Assembly (NCBI GenBank): GCA_937983495.1
Contig: CALKAA010000385.1
Span: forward strand, 1-5,372
Direction of reading: 5' to 3'
DNA length: 5,372 nt
DNA from: an uncultured Gemmobacter sp.
GTDB lineage: Bacteria > Pseudomonadota > Alphaproteobacteria > Rhodobacterales > Rhodobacteraceae
Shown: positions 1 through 5,372 of the stretch, in pieces
How the letters are laid out: every line of letters starts with the position of its first letter
Numbering within the stretch: the stretch's first letter is position 1
The notes under the pieces: generated by a model
Told to the model about the DNA's origin: nothing
Database searches by the model: none
The model's input: only the letters and a program-made list of their open reading frames with translations
Made by a program: the position numbers and the translations under genes

Positions 1-52
1 GTTCGTCGCGGCTGACATCATCAATGTGATAGGTGAAGCCCAGATCCTGAAC
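1..52 (-). other. Probable fragment of a NodB/PuuE-type polysaccharide deacetylase fused in frame to the permease start
   Basis: The last 17 codons before the left edge encode VQDLGFTYHIDDVSRDE. The pattern G-F-x-Y-x-x-D-x-x-x-x-D resembles the conserved GF.YdSd....D.Py stretch in the middle of PuuE-like and NodB-like carbohydrate esterase 4 deacetylases, which act on N-acetylated sugars or allantoin-like amides. The resemblance is from memory of the family and covers few residues, so it is tentative. The switch from permease to this sequence falls at about bases 50-56. If it is right, the deacetylase has lost its N-terminal half here and continues to the left of the window. Confidence 0.35.
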
Positions 53-247
53 CGCCCCCGCGAGCATCGCGGCCAAGGCGCGTGGCAGGCGCAGCTCGCG
101 CAGCACGGCATGGTCAGGGGAGGCTGGATCGGGGGCCAGCAGGGCGCGGGCAATCTCGGGCCAGCTCAGGCTGCGCGTGCCCAGCGACAGGTGCCATAGC
201 AGGGCCAGCACGAGCGCAGCCAGAAGCAAGGGCAGCGCCCCTTTCAT
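1..247 (-). CDS. FecCD-type iron-siderophore/heme ABC permease, N-terminal part only, running into unrelated sequence
   Basis: Starts at ATG 247-245, overlapping the TGA of the upstream ATPase gene (ATGA), so the two are probably translationally coupled. It reads 82 codons without a stop and runs off the left edge. Residues 4-22 form a hydrophobic first membrane segment (LPLLLAALVLALLWHLSLG). Residues 49-65 (LRELRLPRALAAMLAGA) match the conserved block just before the second helix in FecCD permeases, which form the membrane channel for ferric siderophores, heme or cobalamin. In that family an ALALSG-like helix and a Q..TRNPLA-like motif should follow. Instead residues 66-82 read VQDLGFTYHIDDVSRDE, which is polar and not permease-like. 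The other two minus-strand frames do not restore a permease, so a single frameshift does not explain it. The family is usually about 330 residues. The permease call for residues 1-65 is fairly safe; the gene as a whole is probably broken or chimeric. Confidence 0.65.
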   Translation of the reverse strand, partial: MKGALPLLLAALVLALLWHLSLGTRSLSWPEIARALLAPDPASPDHAVLRELRLPRALAAMLAGAVQDLGFTYHIDDVSRDE

Positions 248-1080
248 GCCGCCGCGACCGGCAAGCAGGTTGGCAGGCAAACCGGGCGGCCGGTGATCGG
301 ATCGGCGATGACCGAAGCCTCCAAGCCGAACACCCGGTGCAGCAGGGCGGGGGTCATCACCGCATCGGGCGCGCCCTCCGCAATCATGCGACCCTCGCGC
401 AGCATCACCATGTGATCGGCATAGGCGGCGGCGAGGTTCAGCTCGTGCAGCACCAGAACCAGCGTGCGCCCGGCCTCGCGCGTCAGGCGATGCAGGCAGG
501 CCATCAGATCGAGTTGCACCCGCAGATCCAGCCAGGCCGTTGGCTCATCCAGCAGGATCAGCGGGGTTTCCTGCGCCAGAACCATGGCAATCCATGCCCG
601 TTGCCGTTGCCCGCCAGACAGTGCCTCCACCGGACGCTCGGCCAGATTGGTGATGCCGGTCTGTGTCAGCGCGTGGTCAATCGCCGCCTCATCGCCGGGA
701 TGAGGACGGCCCAGCCAGCCCTGATGCGGAAAGCGGCCCTGTGCCACCAGATCGCGCACGGTCAGCCCCTCGGGCAAGCTGGGAGCCTGTGGCAACAGCG
801 CCAGCCGTTGCGCCACATGGCGGGTGGGCAGGCCGTGCAGCACCTGCCCCTCCAGCCGCACTTCGCCCGCAGTGGGTGACACCAGCCGGGCCAGAGCTTT
901 CAGCAGGGTGGATTTACCGCACCCATTCGGCCCGACGATCACCGTCATCCGCCCTTCGGGGATGTCGAGGTCGAGATCGTGCAAGACCGGATGTGTGCCA
1001 TAGCCCAATCGCAACCCGCGCGCAGAAAGCGGGGGCGTGGCAAGCCGCGGCATGGCGGTCTGACCCTGCCTGTCAAACAT
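244..1080 (-). CDS. FecE/FepC-like ATP-binding protein of an iron-siderophore or heme ABC importer
   Basis: The 278-residue cytoplasmic ATPase would drive import through a FecCD permease. All ABC motifs are intact: Walker A GPNGCGKST (50-58), Q-loop Q98 in LLPQAP, signature LSGGQ (154-158), Walker B LILLDEP (174-180) followed by the D-loop in TAWLD, and H-loop H212 in VLHELN. The LDEPTAWLD segment followed by xxVQLDLM, and the C-terminal DPITGRPVCLP, are typical of the FecE/FepC/FhuC branch and argue against other importer types. The ferric ligand cannot be told. Length is normal for the branch. The gene ends in an ATGA overlap with the permease start. The start is uncertain: ATG at 1080 has no clear Shine-Dalgarno, while an internal ATG at 1053 (M10) has AGGG ten bases upstream and would give 269 residues. 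The upstream gap carries a TGA-N9-TCA site consistent with iron regulation. Confidence 0.9.
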   Translation of the reverse strand: MFDRQGQTAMPRLATPPLSARGLRLGYGTHPVLHDLDLDIPEGRMTVIVGPNGCGKSTLLKALARLVSPTAGEVRLEGQVLHGLPTRHVAQRLALLPQAPSLPEGLTVRDLVAQGRFPHQGWLGRPHPGDEAAIDHALTQTGITNLAERPVEALSGGQRQRAWIAMVLAQETPLILLDEPTAWLDLRVQLDLMACLHRLTREAGRTLVLVLHELNLAAAYADHMVMLREGRMIAEGAPDAVMTPALLHRVFGLEASVIADPITGRPVCLPTCLPVAAA

Positions 1081-1140
1081 GGTGGATGAGCCGTAAAAGG
1101 GGCGGTGCTGGCTGGCGCGGATGCGTGGCTGGCTATCTTC

Positions 1141-1155
1141 TGATGGAAATAGTCA
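1141..1155. promoter_or_regulatory. Candidate Iron-Rhodo-box (TGA-N9-TCA) upstream of the iron-transport ATPase
   Basis: The sequence TGATGGAAATAGTCA fits the palindromic TGA-N9-TCA pattern described as the Iron-Rhodo-box (RirA-type, Rrf2-family iron regulation) in Alphaproteobacteria. It lies in the 102-base gap between the LacI stop and the FecE-like ATPase, 60 bases before the ATPase ATG, a sensible operator position. Six fixed bases would occur by chance in roughly 2-3% of gaps this size, so the motif alone is suggestive; its position before an iron-uptake gene adds weight. The rest of the gap (1081-1182) shows no convincing terminator for lacI and no clear -35/-10 pair. Confidence 0.4.
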
Positions 1156-1182
1156 GGAAGTGCAAACCGGAATCCGCTGCCG

Positions 1183-2184
1183 TCAGGCCAGTGGGGCCGT
1201 GCTGGCGCGGATCACCAGTTCGACCGGCAAGAGCATATCGGCCCCCATATCGGCCTCGCCACGCAATCCGGCCAGCAGCCGCTCTGCCGCCAGCCGCCCC
1301 AAAGCCGCGCGGGGCTGCCGAATTGTGGTCAGGGGGGGCGAGATATGCGCGATCAGTTCGATATCGTCGAAGCCCACCACCGACACATCGCGCGGCACTG
1401 AAAGCCCATGGCGCTGCACCTCGCCGATGAAGCCGCAGGCCATGGCATCCGAGGCAAAGCTCAGCGCGGTCGGACGATAGCCCGGATCGGCCAGCAGCCA
1501 GCGCGACGCCGCGGCACGCCCGGCATCCAGCGAGAAATCCGCTGCATAATCCGCCTGGTCAGGGTAGGGCAGGCCGCGCGCCTGCAAGGCCTCTGCGGTG
1601 CCCTTGAAGCGTGCCTCGCTCAGCACATTGCCGCGCGGTCCGGCGACATGGCCGATGCGGCGATGGCCCAGATCGGCCAGATGTGCCACGGCCAGCGCCG
1701 AAGCGGCGGCATTGTCGATCTTGACGCGCGGTGCCTGCAGGCCGGGCACCCATTCGCAGGCCTGCACCACCGGCACCCGCCCCGAAAGACCCGCCGCAGG
1801 CAATGCCCCGTCCAGCACGATCAACCCGTCCGCGCGCGAGGGTTCGGCGTAATCCAGCAGCATCTCGGCGCTGGCACTATGCGTATCGGCCACCAGCAGG
1901 TTATAGCCCGCTGGCCCCAGAACCGAGGCGATGCCCGACAGGATCTGGGCAAAGAACGGGTTCGACAGGTTCGGCACCAGCGCCACGATGCTGCCAGTGC
2001 GCTGATGGCGCAAGTTGCGCGCGGCATGGTTCAGCCGATACCCGGTTTGCGCAATCGCGGCTTGCACAGTTGCGCGGGTATCTTCGGACACCATGCCGGG
2101 GTTTGAAATCACCCGGCTGACCGTCGCGGTGGAGACACCGGCGATTCGGGCAACGTCACTGATCTTGGGCCGATCTTGCTTCAT
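1183..2184 (-). CDS. LacI-family transcriptional repressor, probable regulator of the divergent sugar operon
   Basis: This complete 333-residue regulator has the family's usual length. The N-terminal helix-turn-helix spans about residues 8-27 (ISDVARIAGVSTATVSRVI). The hinge helix follows at about 50-63 (LNHAARNLRHQRT), then a periplasmic-binding-protein-like effector domain from about 66 (IVALVPNLSNPFF), with VKIDN (154-158), RRIGHVAG (175-182) and VVGFDDIEL (269-277) in the expected order. The domain should bind a sugar or sugar derivative that releases DNA. It is transcribed away from the isomerase/oxidoreductase/ABC operon, and the shared 129-base region carries two LacI-type operators, so control of that operon and of its own gene is likely. 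ATG 2184 is preferred because the protein then begins just before the helix-turn-helix; no strong Shine-Dalgarno is visible. No key region is missing. The effector cannot be inferred. Confidence 0.93.
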   Translation of the reverse strand: MKQDRPKISDVARIAGVSTATVSRVISNPGMVSEDTRATVQAAIAQTGYRLNHAARNLRHQRTGSIVALVPNLSNPFFAQILSGIASVLGPAGYNLLVADTHSASAEMLLDYAEPSRADGLIVLDGALPAAGLSGRVPVVQACEWVPGLQAPRVKIDNAAASALAVAHLADLGHRRIGHVAGPRGNVLSEARFKGTAEALQARGLPYPDQADYAADFSLDAGRAAASRWLLADPGYRPTALSFASDAMACGFIGEVQRHGLSVPRDVSVVGFDDIELIAHISPPLTTIRQPRAALGRLAAERLLAGLRGEADMGADMLLPVELVIRASTAPLA

Positions 2185-2244
2185 AGGCTGGTTCTACCGG
2201 TGCGGTGGCGTCCACTCAATTGAAATCGCGGCAGAGTTTCTTGT

Positions 2245-2258
2245 TGCAACCGATTACA
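2245..2258. promoter_or_regulatory. LacI-family operator O1
   Basis: TGCAACCGATTACA matches the generic LacI-family operator TGNAANCGNTTNCA: an imperfect palindrome with a central CG in which 5 of 7 base pairs are symmetric. It lies between the divergent lacI and TIM-barrel genes, and the identical sequence recurs 32 bases downstream. On the minus strand its right half supplies the TGTAAT of a probable lacI -10 element, so binding here would be expected to block lacI transcription. Confidence 0.75.
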
Positions 2259-2281
2259 TCTCGGCGTTAACCTATCTGCAA
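2253..2281 (-). promoter_or_regulatory. Candidate lacI promoter overlapping both operators
   Basis: On the minus strand TTGCAG (bases 2281-2276) is followed after exactly 17 bases by TGTAAT (2258-2253). The -10 matches TATAAT at 5 of 6 positions; the -35 matches TTGACA at only the first 3. Both hexamers lie largely within the operator repeats, which fits autorepression. On the plus strand TTGCAA (2244-2249) followed after 18 bases by TAACCT (2268-2273) is a weaker candidate for the catabolic operon promoter. Confidence 0.35.
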
Positions 2282-2290
2282 CCGATTACA
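2277..2290. promoter_or_regulatory. LacI-family operator O2
   Basis: This is a second exact copy of TGCAACCGATTACA, 23 bases upstream of the preferred ATG of the TIM-barrel gene and just before its ribosome binding site. The 32-base centre-to-centre distance from O1 is about three helical turns, placing both sites on the same DNA face. Binding here would overlap the expected transcription start region of the plus-strand operon. Confidence 0.75.
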
Positions 2291-2301
2291 TTGCGCCTTT
2301 G

Positions 2302-2306
2302 GGAGG
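2302..2306 (+). promoter_or_regulatory. Ribosome binding site that fixes the TIM-barrel gene start
   Basis: GGAGG within a GGGAGGGGG run is followed by a 7-base spacer to ATG 2314. An in-frame TTG at 2299 would place this Shine-Dalgarno inside the coding region, so ATG 2314 is preferred. Confidence 0.8.
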
Positions 2307-2313
2307 GGGTCCA

Positions 2314-3372
2314 ATGCAAACGATCAAGGGGCCCGGCCTTTTTCTGGCGCAGTTCGCTGGCGATGCCGCACCGTTCAACGATTTTGGCAGCATTTGTCGC
2401 TGGGCTGCCGGGCATGGCTACAAGGGCGTGCAGGTGCCGACATGCGGTGCCAGCTTCCTTGATCTCGATCTGGCCGCCACGTCGCAAACCTATTGCGATG
2501 AGGTGACGGGCATTGCCGCCGAGGCCGGTGTGGCCATCACCGAACTGTCCACCCATTTGCAAGGGCAGTTGGTGGCGGTGCATCCGGCCTATGATCTGAT
2601 CTTTGATGGTTTTGCCGCGCCAGAGGTGCGGGGCAATCCGGCAGCGCGCACGGATTGGGCGGTGGATCAGGTGAAAAAGGCGCTGACTGCCTCGCGCCGC
2701 TTGGGTCTGACCGCCATGGCCACCTTCTCGGGCGCTTTGGCCTGGCCCTATGTCTATCCCTGGCCACAGCGCCCGGCCGGGCTGGTCGAGGAGGCCTTTG
2801 ACGAGCTGGCGCGCCGCTGGTGCCCGATCCTGGATCATGCCGAGGATCAGGGCGTGGATCTGTGCTATGAAATCCATCCCGGCGAAGATCTGCACGATGG
2901 CATCAGCTATGAGATGTTTCTGGAGCGTGTCGGCAGCCATCCGCGCGCCTGCATGCTCTATGATCCCAGCCACTATGTGCTGCAAAATCTTGATTATATT
3001 CAGAATATCGACATCTATCACGAGCGCATCCGCATGTTCCATGTGAAGGATGCCGAGCTGAACCCGACGGGCCGGCAGGGCGTCTATGGGGGCTATCAAT
3101 CCTGGGCCAATCGGGCCGGGCGCTTCCGCAGCCCGGGTGATGGGCAGGTGGATTTTGGCGGCGTGTTTTCCAAACTGACGCAATACGGCTTTAAGGGTTG
3201 GGCCGTGGTGGAGTGGGAATGCGCGTTGAAACATCCGGAGGATGGGGCCCGCGAAGGCGCGGCTTTCGTGCGTGATCACATCATCAGGGTCACCGAAAAG
3301 GCCTTTGACGATTTCGCGGGCAGCGGCACCGACCGCGCCGCCAATCGTCGGATGCTGGGGCTGGAGGCATGA
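2314..3372 (+). CDS. Sugar phosphate isomerase/epimerase-like xylose-isomerase TIM-barrel protein
   Basis: From ATG 2314 the protein has 352 residues and belongs to the AP-endonuclease-2/xylose-isomerase-like TIM-barrel superfamily (COG1082 type: IolE, YcjR, D-psicose epimerase relatives). Those enzymes use one divalent metal to isomerise, epimerise or dehydrate sugars and keto-polyols in the cytoplasm. The four expected metal ligands are visible in order: E186 in CYEIHPGED, D217 in MLYDPSHYV, H243 in MFHVKDAE and E300 in VVEWEC. H188 and H220 are likely active-site residues. Spacing of the first three resembles D-tagatose/D-psicose 3-epimerases, but a glycine- and arginine-rich insertion (about 250-275) separates H243 from E300. 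No signal peptide is seen. It is first in the operon, directly behind the paired operators, and its TGA overlaps the first ATG of the oxidoreductase gene. Pairing with a Gfo/Idh dehydrogenase suggests action on a keto-sugar or keto-glycoside made by that enzyme. The substrate is unknown. Confidence 0.88.
   Translation: MQTIKGPGLFLAQFAGDAAPFNDFGSICRWAAGHGYKGVQVPTCGASFLDLDLAATSQTYCDEVTGIAAEAGVAITELSTHLQGQLVAVHPAYDLIFDGFAAPEVRGNPAARTDWAVDQVKKALTASRRLGLTAMATFSGALAWPYVYPWPQRPAGLVEEAFDELARRWCPILDHAEDQGVDLCYEIHPGEDLHDGISYEMFLERVGSHPRACMLYDPSHYVLQNLDYIQNIDIYHERIRMFHVKDAELNPTGRQGVYGGYQSWANRAGRFRSPGDGQVDFGGVFSKLTQYGFKGWAVVEWECALKHPEDGAREGAAFVRDHIIRVTEKAFDDFAGSGTDRAANRRMLGLEA
3363..3367 (+). promoter_or_regulatory. 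Ribosome binding site favouring the second ATG of the oxidoreductase gene
   Basis: GGAGG lies inside the last codons of the TIM-barrel gene. It is only 1 base from ATG 3369 but 7 bases from ATG 3375, the usual spacing, so translation probably begins at 3375. Confidence 0.6.
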
Positions 3373-3374
3373 GT

Positions 3375-4520
3375 ATGGAGCCAATCGCACCGGGGCCCAT
3401 TTCGCTGGGCATGGTGGGCGGCGGGCAGGGTGCCTTCATCGGCGGCGTCCATCGCATCGCGGCGCGGCTGGATGGGGCGTTCCGGCTGGTCGCCGGGGCG
3501 TTGTCTGCCGATTCCGCACGGGCGCAGGCCTCGGGGGCCGAGCTGGGGCTTGATCCGGCCCGGACCTATGATGACTTCCGCCAGATGGCGGTGCGCGAGG
3601 CGCGGCGGCGCGATGGCATCCGCGCTGTCGCCATCGTGACCCCGAACCACATGCACGCGGCCCCGGCCATCGAATTTCTGAAACGCGGCATTCATGTGAT
3701 TTGCGACAAGCCGCTGACCGCGACCATGGCTGAGGCGAAGAAGCTGGCCAAGGCCGCCGCCGACTCTGACGCGCTGTTCATCCTGACCCATAATTACACC
3801 GGCTATCCGATGGTGCGGCAGGCCCGCGCCATGGTGGCCCGCGGCGATCTGGGGCCGATCCGGCTGGTGCAGGTGGAATATGCGCAGGATTGGTTGACGC
3901 AGGCGGTGGCCAGCAAGCAGGCCGAATGGCGCACCGATCCGGCGCGCTCTGGCCTTGGGGGCGCTTTGGGCGATATTGGCACCCATGCCTATAACCTTGC
4001 GGGTTTTGTGGCGGGGATGGAGCCGGAAGCGATTGCCGCCGATCTGTCCAGCTTCGTGCCGGGGCGCGCGCTGGATGACAACGCCCATGTGATGCTGCGC
4101 TATGCGGGCGGCGCCAAGGGCCTGCTTTGGGCGAGCCAAGTGGCACCGGGGCATGAAAACGGCTTGCGGCTGCGCATCTATGGCGCGGCGGGCGGGCTGG
4201 AATGGGCGCAGGAAGACCCGAACCGGCTGTGGGTCACCCGCTATGGCGAACCGAAGCAGCTTTTCACGCGCGGCGGCGCGGGGGCCGGGCCAGAGGCCAC
4301 GCGCCTGACCCGCGTGCCGGGCGGCCACGCGGAGGGCTATCTGGAGGCCTTCGCCAGCATTTACTCTGAGGCCGCCACCGCGATCCGCGCCCATGCGGCG
4401 GGCCAACCCGTGCCTGAGGGCGTGGTGTTCCCGACCCTGCAAGACGGGCTGAACGGCATGCGCTTTGTCGAGGCCTGCGTGCAATCCTCGGCGCGCAACG
4501 CGGCATGGGTGCGGCTATGA
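3375..4520 (+). CDS. Gfo/Idh/MocA-family NAD(P)-dependent sugar or polyol oxidoreductase
   Basis: The 381-residue cytoplasmic dehydrogenase has an N-terminal Rossmann fold: the dinucleotide-binding segment GMVGGGQGAFIGGVH (12-26) is followed by VAIVTPNHMHAAPAIEF (85-101) and ICDKPLT (109-115). Lysine K112 of the EKP-type motif is kept, with aspartate in place of the usual glutamate. The C-terminal domain carries GGALGDIGTHAYNLA (195-209), where D200 and H204 correspond to the catalytic D-x-x-x-H of the family. Members oxidise or reduce a hydroxyl on inositols, sugars, sugar phosphates or glycosides. ATG 3369, in an ATGA overlap with the previous stop, would add two residues, but the Shine-Dalgarno spacing favours 3375. 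The gene ends in an ATGA overlap with the ABC ATPase gene. With the isomerase it probably makes a two-step route; 3-keto-glycoside or inositol-like chemistry is possible but not shown. Confidence 0.9.
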   Translation: MEPIAPGPISLGMVGGGQGAFIGGVHRIAARLDGAFRLVAGALSADSARAQASGAELGLDPARTYDDFRQMAVREARRRDGIRAVAIVTPNHMHAAPAIEFLKRGIHVICDKPLTATMAEAKKLAKAAADSDALFILTHNYTGYPMVRQARAMVARGDLGPIRLVQVEYAQDWLTQAVASKQAEWRTDPARSGLGGALGDIGTHAYNLAGFVAGMEPEAIAADLSSFVPGRALDDNAHVMLRYAGGAKGLLWASQVAPGHENGLRLRIYGAAGGLEWAQEDPNRLWVTRYGEPKQLFTRGGAGAGPEATRLTRVPGGHAEGYLEAFASIYSEAATAIRAHAAGQPVPEGVVFPTLQDGLNGMRFVEACVQSSARNAAWVRL

Positions 4521-5372
4521 CCGCCCTGCTGGCGCTGCAAGGGGTCCGCAAGAGTTTTGGCCCGACGGAAATTCTGCATGGTGTCGATTTCGCGCTGCAT
4601 CCCGGTGAGGTGCATGCGCTGATCGGCGAGAATGGTGCCGGCAAATCGACGATCATGAAGATTTTGGGCGGCTATCTGGCCCCCACATCCGGCACCGTGC
4701 AATGGGAGGGCAACCCGGCCCCGTGGCGCAGCGGGGCTGAGGCCGAGGCCAGGGGCGTGGTGGTGATCCATCAGGAATTCAACCTCGCCGCCGATCTGAC
4801 GGTCTCGCAGAACATCTGGCTGGGCCGCGAGATGGGCGGGTTTTTCCTTGACCACAAGGCGATGCGGGCCGCGACGCAAGAGCTGTTGGATCAACTGGAA
4901 TGCCGGGTCAGCCCCGATGCGCGCATCCGTGATCTGCCGGTGTCTGATCGCCAGATGGTCGAGATTGCCAAGGCGCTGTCGCGCAGGGCCCGCGTGCTGA
5001 TCATGGACGAGCCCTCGGCGGTGCTGACCCAGACCGAGGTGCAGGTGCTGTTCCGCCAGATCGACCGGCTGCGCGCGCAGGGCGTGGCGCTGCTTTACAC
5101 CTCGCACCGGCTGGAGGAGGTGGCGCATCTGGCCGACCGCATCACGGTGTTGCGCGATGGTGCGGTGGTGCGGCAGGCCGGGCGTGGCGAGCTGAGCGAG
5201 GATGCCATGGCGACCGCCATGGTGGGTCGCGATCTGGCCGACATCTTTCCGCCCCGGCGTGAGAGTTTCGGCCCCATTGTGCTGGAGGTCACCGATTTCG
5301 CGGTGCCGCCGCTGGTGCAGGGCGTCAGCTTTGCCCTGCGGCGCGGCGAGGTGCTGGGGATTTCCGGCCTTG
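4517..5372 (+). CDS. CUT2-type (RbsA-like) sugar ABC transporter ATP-binding protein, 3' end outside window
   Basis: ATG 4517 overlaps the preceding TGA (ATGA). 285 codons are present and the frame is open at the right edge. The first nucleotide-binding domain is complete: Walker A GENGAGKST (37-45), Q-loop Q86 in VIHQEFNL, Walker B LIMDEP (161-166) and H-loop H197 in YTSHRLEE. A second domain begins at about 255 (VLEVTDF, then GVSFALRRGEVLGISGL), as in RbsA, MglA and XylG, whose tandem ATPases are about 500 residues. About 215 residues are therefore missing. The signature region reads LPVSDRQMVEIAKAL (140-154) where RbsA-like proteins usually have LSVGQxQMVEIAKAL, so the core LSxGQ is altered. 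No clear Shine-Dalgarno precedes the start, which suggests coupling to upstream translation. The transporter should import the sugar, polyol or glycoside handled by the two upstream enzymes; permease and binding-protein genes are expected downstream. Confidence 0.92.
   Translation, partial: MTALLALQGVRKSFGPTEILHGVDFALHPGEVHALIGENGAGKSTIMKILGGYLAPTSGTVQWEGNPAPWRSGAEAEARGVVVIHQEFNLAADLTVSQNIWLGREMGGFFLDHKAMRAATQELLDQLECRVSPDARIRDLPVSDRQMVEIAKALSRRARVLIMDEPSAVLTQTEVQVLFRQIDRLRAQGVALLYTSHRLEEVAHLADRITVLRDGAVVRQAGRGELSEDAMATAMVGRDLADIFPPRRESFGPIVLEVTDFAVPPLVQGVSFALRRGEVLGISGL

Larger units (their letters stand above)
2245..2291. repeat. Pair of exact 15-base direct repeats carrying the two operators
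   Basis: TGCAACCGATTACAT occurs at 2245-2259 and 2277-2291 with no mismatch, separated by 17 bases. Both copies lie inside the 129-base divergent region (2185-2313). The rest of that region shows no gene. Confidence 0.9.

Noticed and set aside
82..879. Long plus-strand open frame of 265 codons opposite the FecE-like ATPase
   Set aside because: It is antisense to a gene with every ABC motif, its composition is Gln/Arg/Ala/His-rich with no recognisable domain, and it is what GC-rich coding DNA produces on its complement.
1160..1174. TGCAAACCGGAATC-like sequence before the iron ATPase, considered as a third LacI operator
   Set aside because: It lacks the centred CG and the TTNCA half-site, so it does not fit the operator seen twice at 2245-2290.
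1186..1198. Possible hairpin GGCC-N5-GGCC near the lacI stop, considered as a terminator
   Set aside because: The stem is only 4 base pairs, lies within the last codons of lacI and has no following T tract on the minus strand.
2216..2223. Perfect 8-base palindrome TCAATTGA in the divergent gap
   Set aside because: It is too short to be meaningful alone and has no second copy or promoter spacing to support it.
2272..4484. Long minus-strand open frames (372 and 402 codons) opposite the isomerase and oxidoreductase
   Set aside because: Both are antisense shadows of genes with clear catalytic motifs; their histidine- and arginine-rich translations match no family I recognise.
4361..5128. Minus-strand open frame of 255 codons opposite the CUT2 ATPase
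   Set aside because: The plus strand encodes Walker A, Walker B and H-loop motifs through this stretch, so this is a shadow.

Overview
The window looks like alphaproteobacterial chromosome, most likely from the Rhodobacteraceae (Rhodobacter/Paracoccus-like). It is GC-rich and compact, genes join through ATGA stop/start overlaps, and the protein families are typical of that group. The taxonomic call is an inference from style and families; no rRNA or marker gene is present.

Left part (1-1080, minus strand): the end of an iron(III)-siderophore/heme-type ABC importer. A FecE/FepC-like ATPase (244-1080) overlaps by ATGA the start of a FecCD-type permease (start at 247). Only about 65 residues of that permease are recognisable. 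From about base 55 down to base 1 the frame stays open but no longer reads as a permease; it resembles a piece of a NodB/PuuE-type polysaccharide deacetylase. This looks like a deletion or rearrangement junction, or an assembly join. A TGA-N9-TCA palindrome (1141-1155), the published Iron-Rhodo-box pattern, lies 60 bases upstream of the ATPase start and suggests iron control.

Middle (1183-2313): a complete LacI-family repressor on the minus strand, divergent from the right-hand operon. The 129-base divergent region holds two exact 15-base direct repeats, each containing a TGNAANCGNTTNCA LacI-family operator, 32 bases apart. One probably lies over the lacI promoter, and the pair probably controls both directions.

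Right part (2314-5372, plus strand): a tightly packed sugar/polyol catabolic operon. It encodes a xylose-isomerase-like TIM-barrel isomerase/epimerase, a Gfo/Idh/MocA NAD(P)-dependent oxidoreductase, and a CUT2 (RbsA-like) sugar ABC ATPase cut by the window end. The model is uptake of a sugar, polyol or glycoside by the CUT2 transporter, oxidation by the Gfo/Idh enzyme, and isomerisation or epimerisation by the TIM-barrel enzyme, with LacI sensing the inducer. The substrate cannot be read from the sequence. Genes for the permease and periplasmic binding protein are expected beyond the right edge.

There is no tRNA, rRNA, CRISPR array or insertion sequence that I can see. The only non-coding stretches are 1081-1182 and 2185-2313, both described below.
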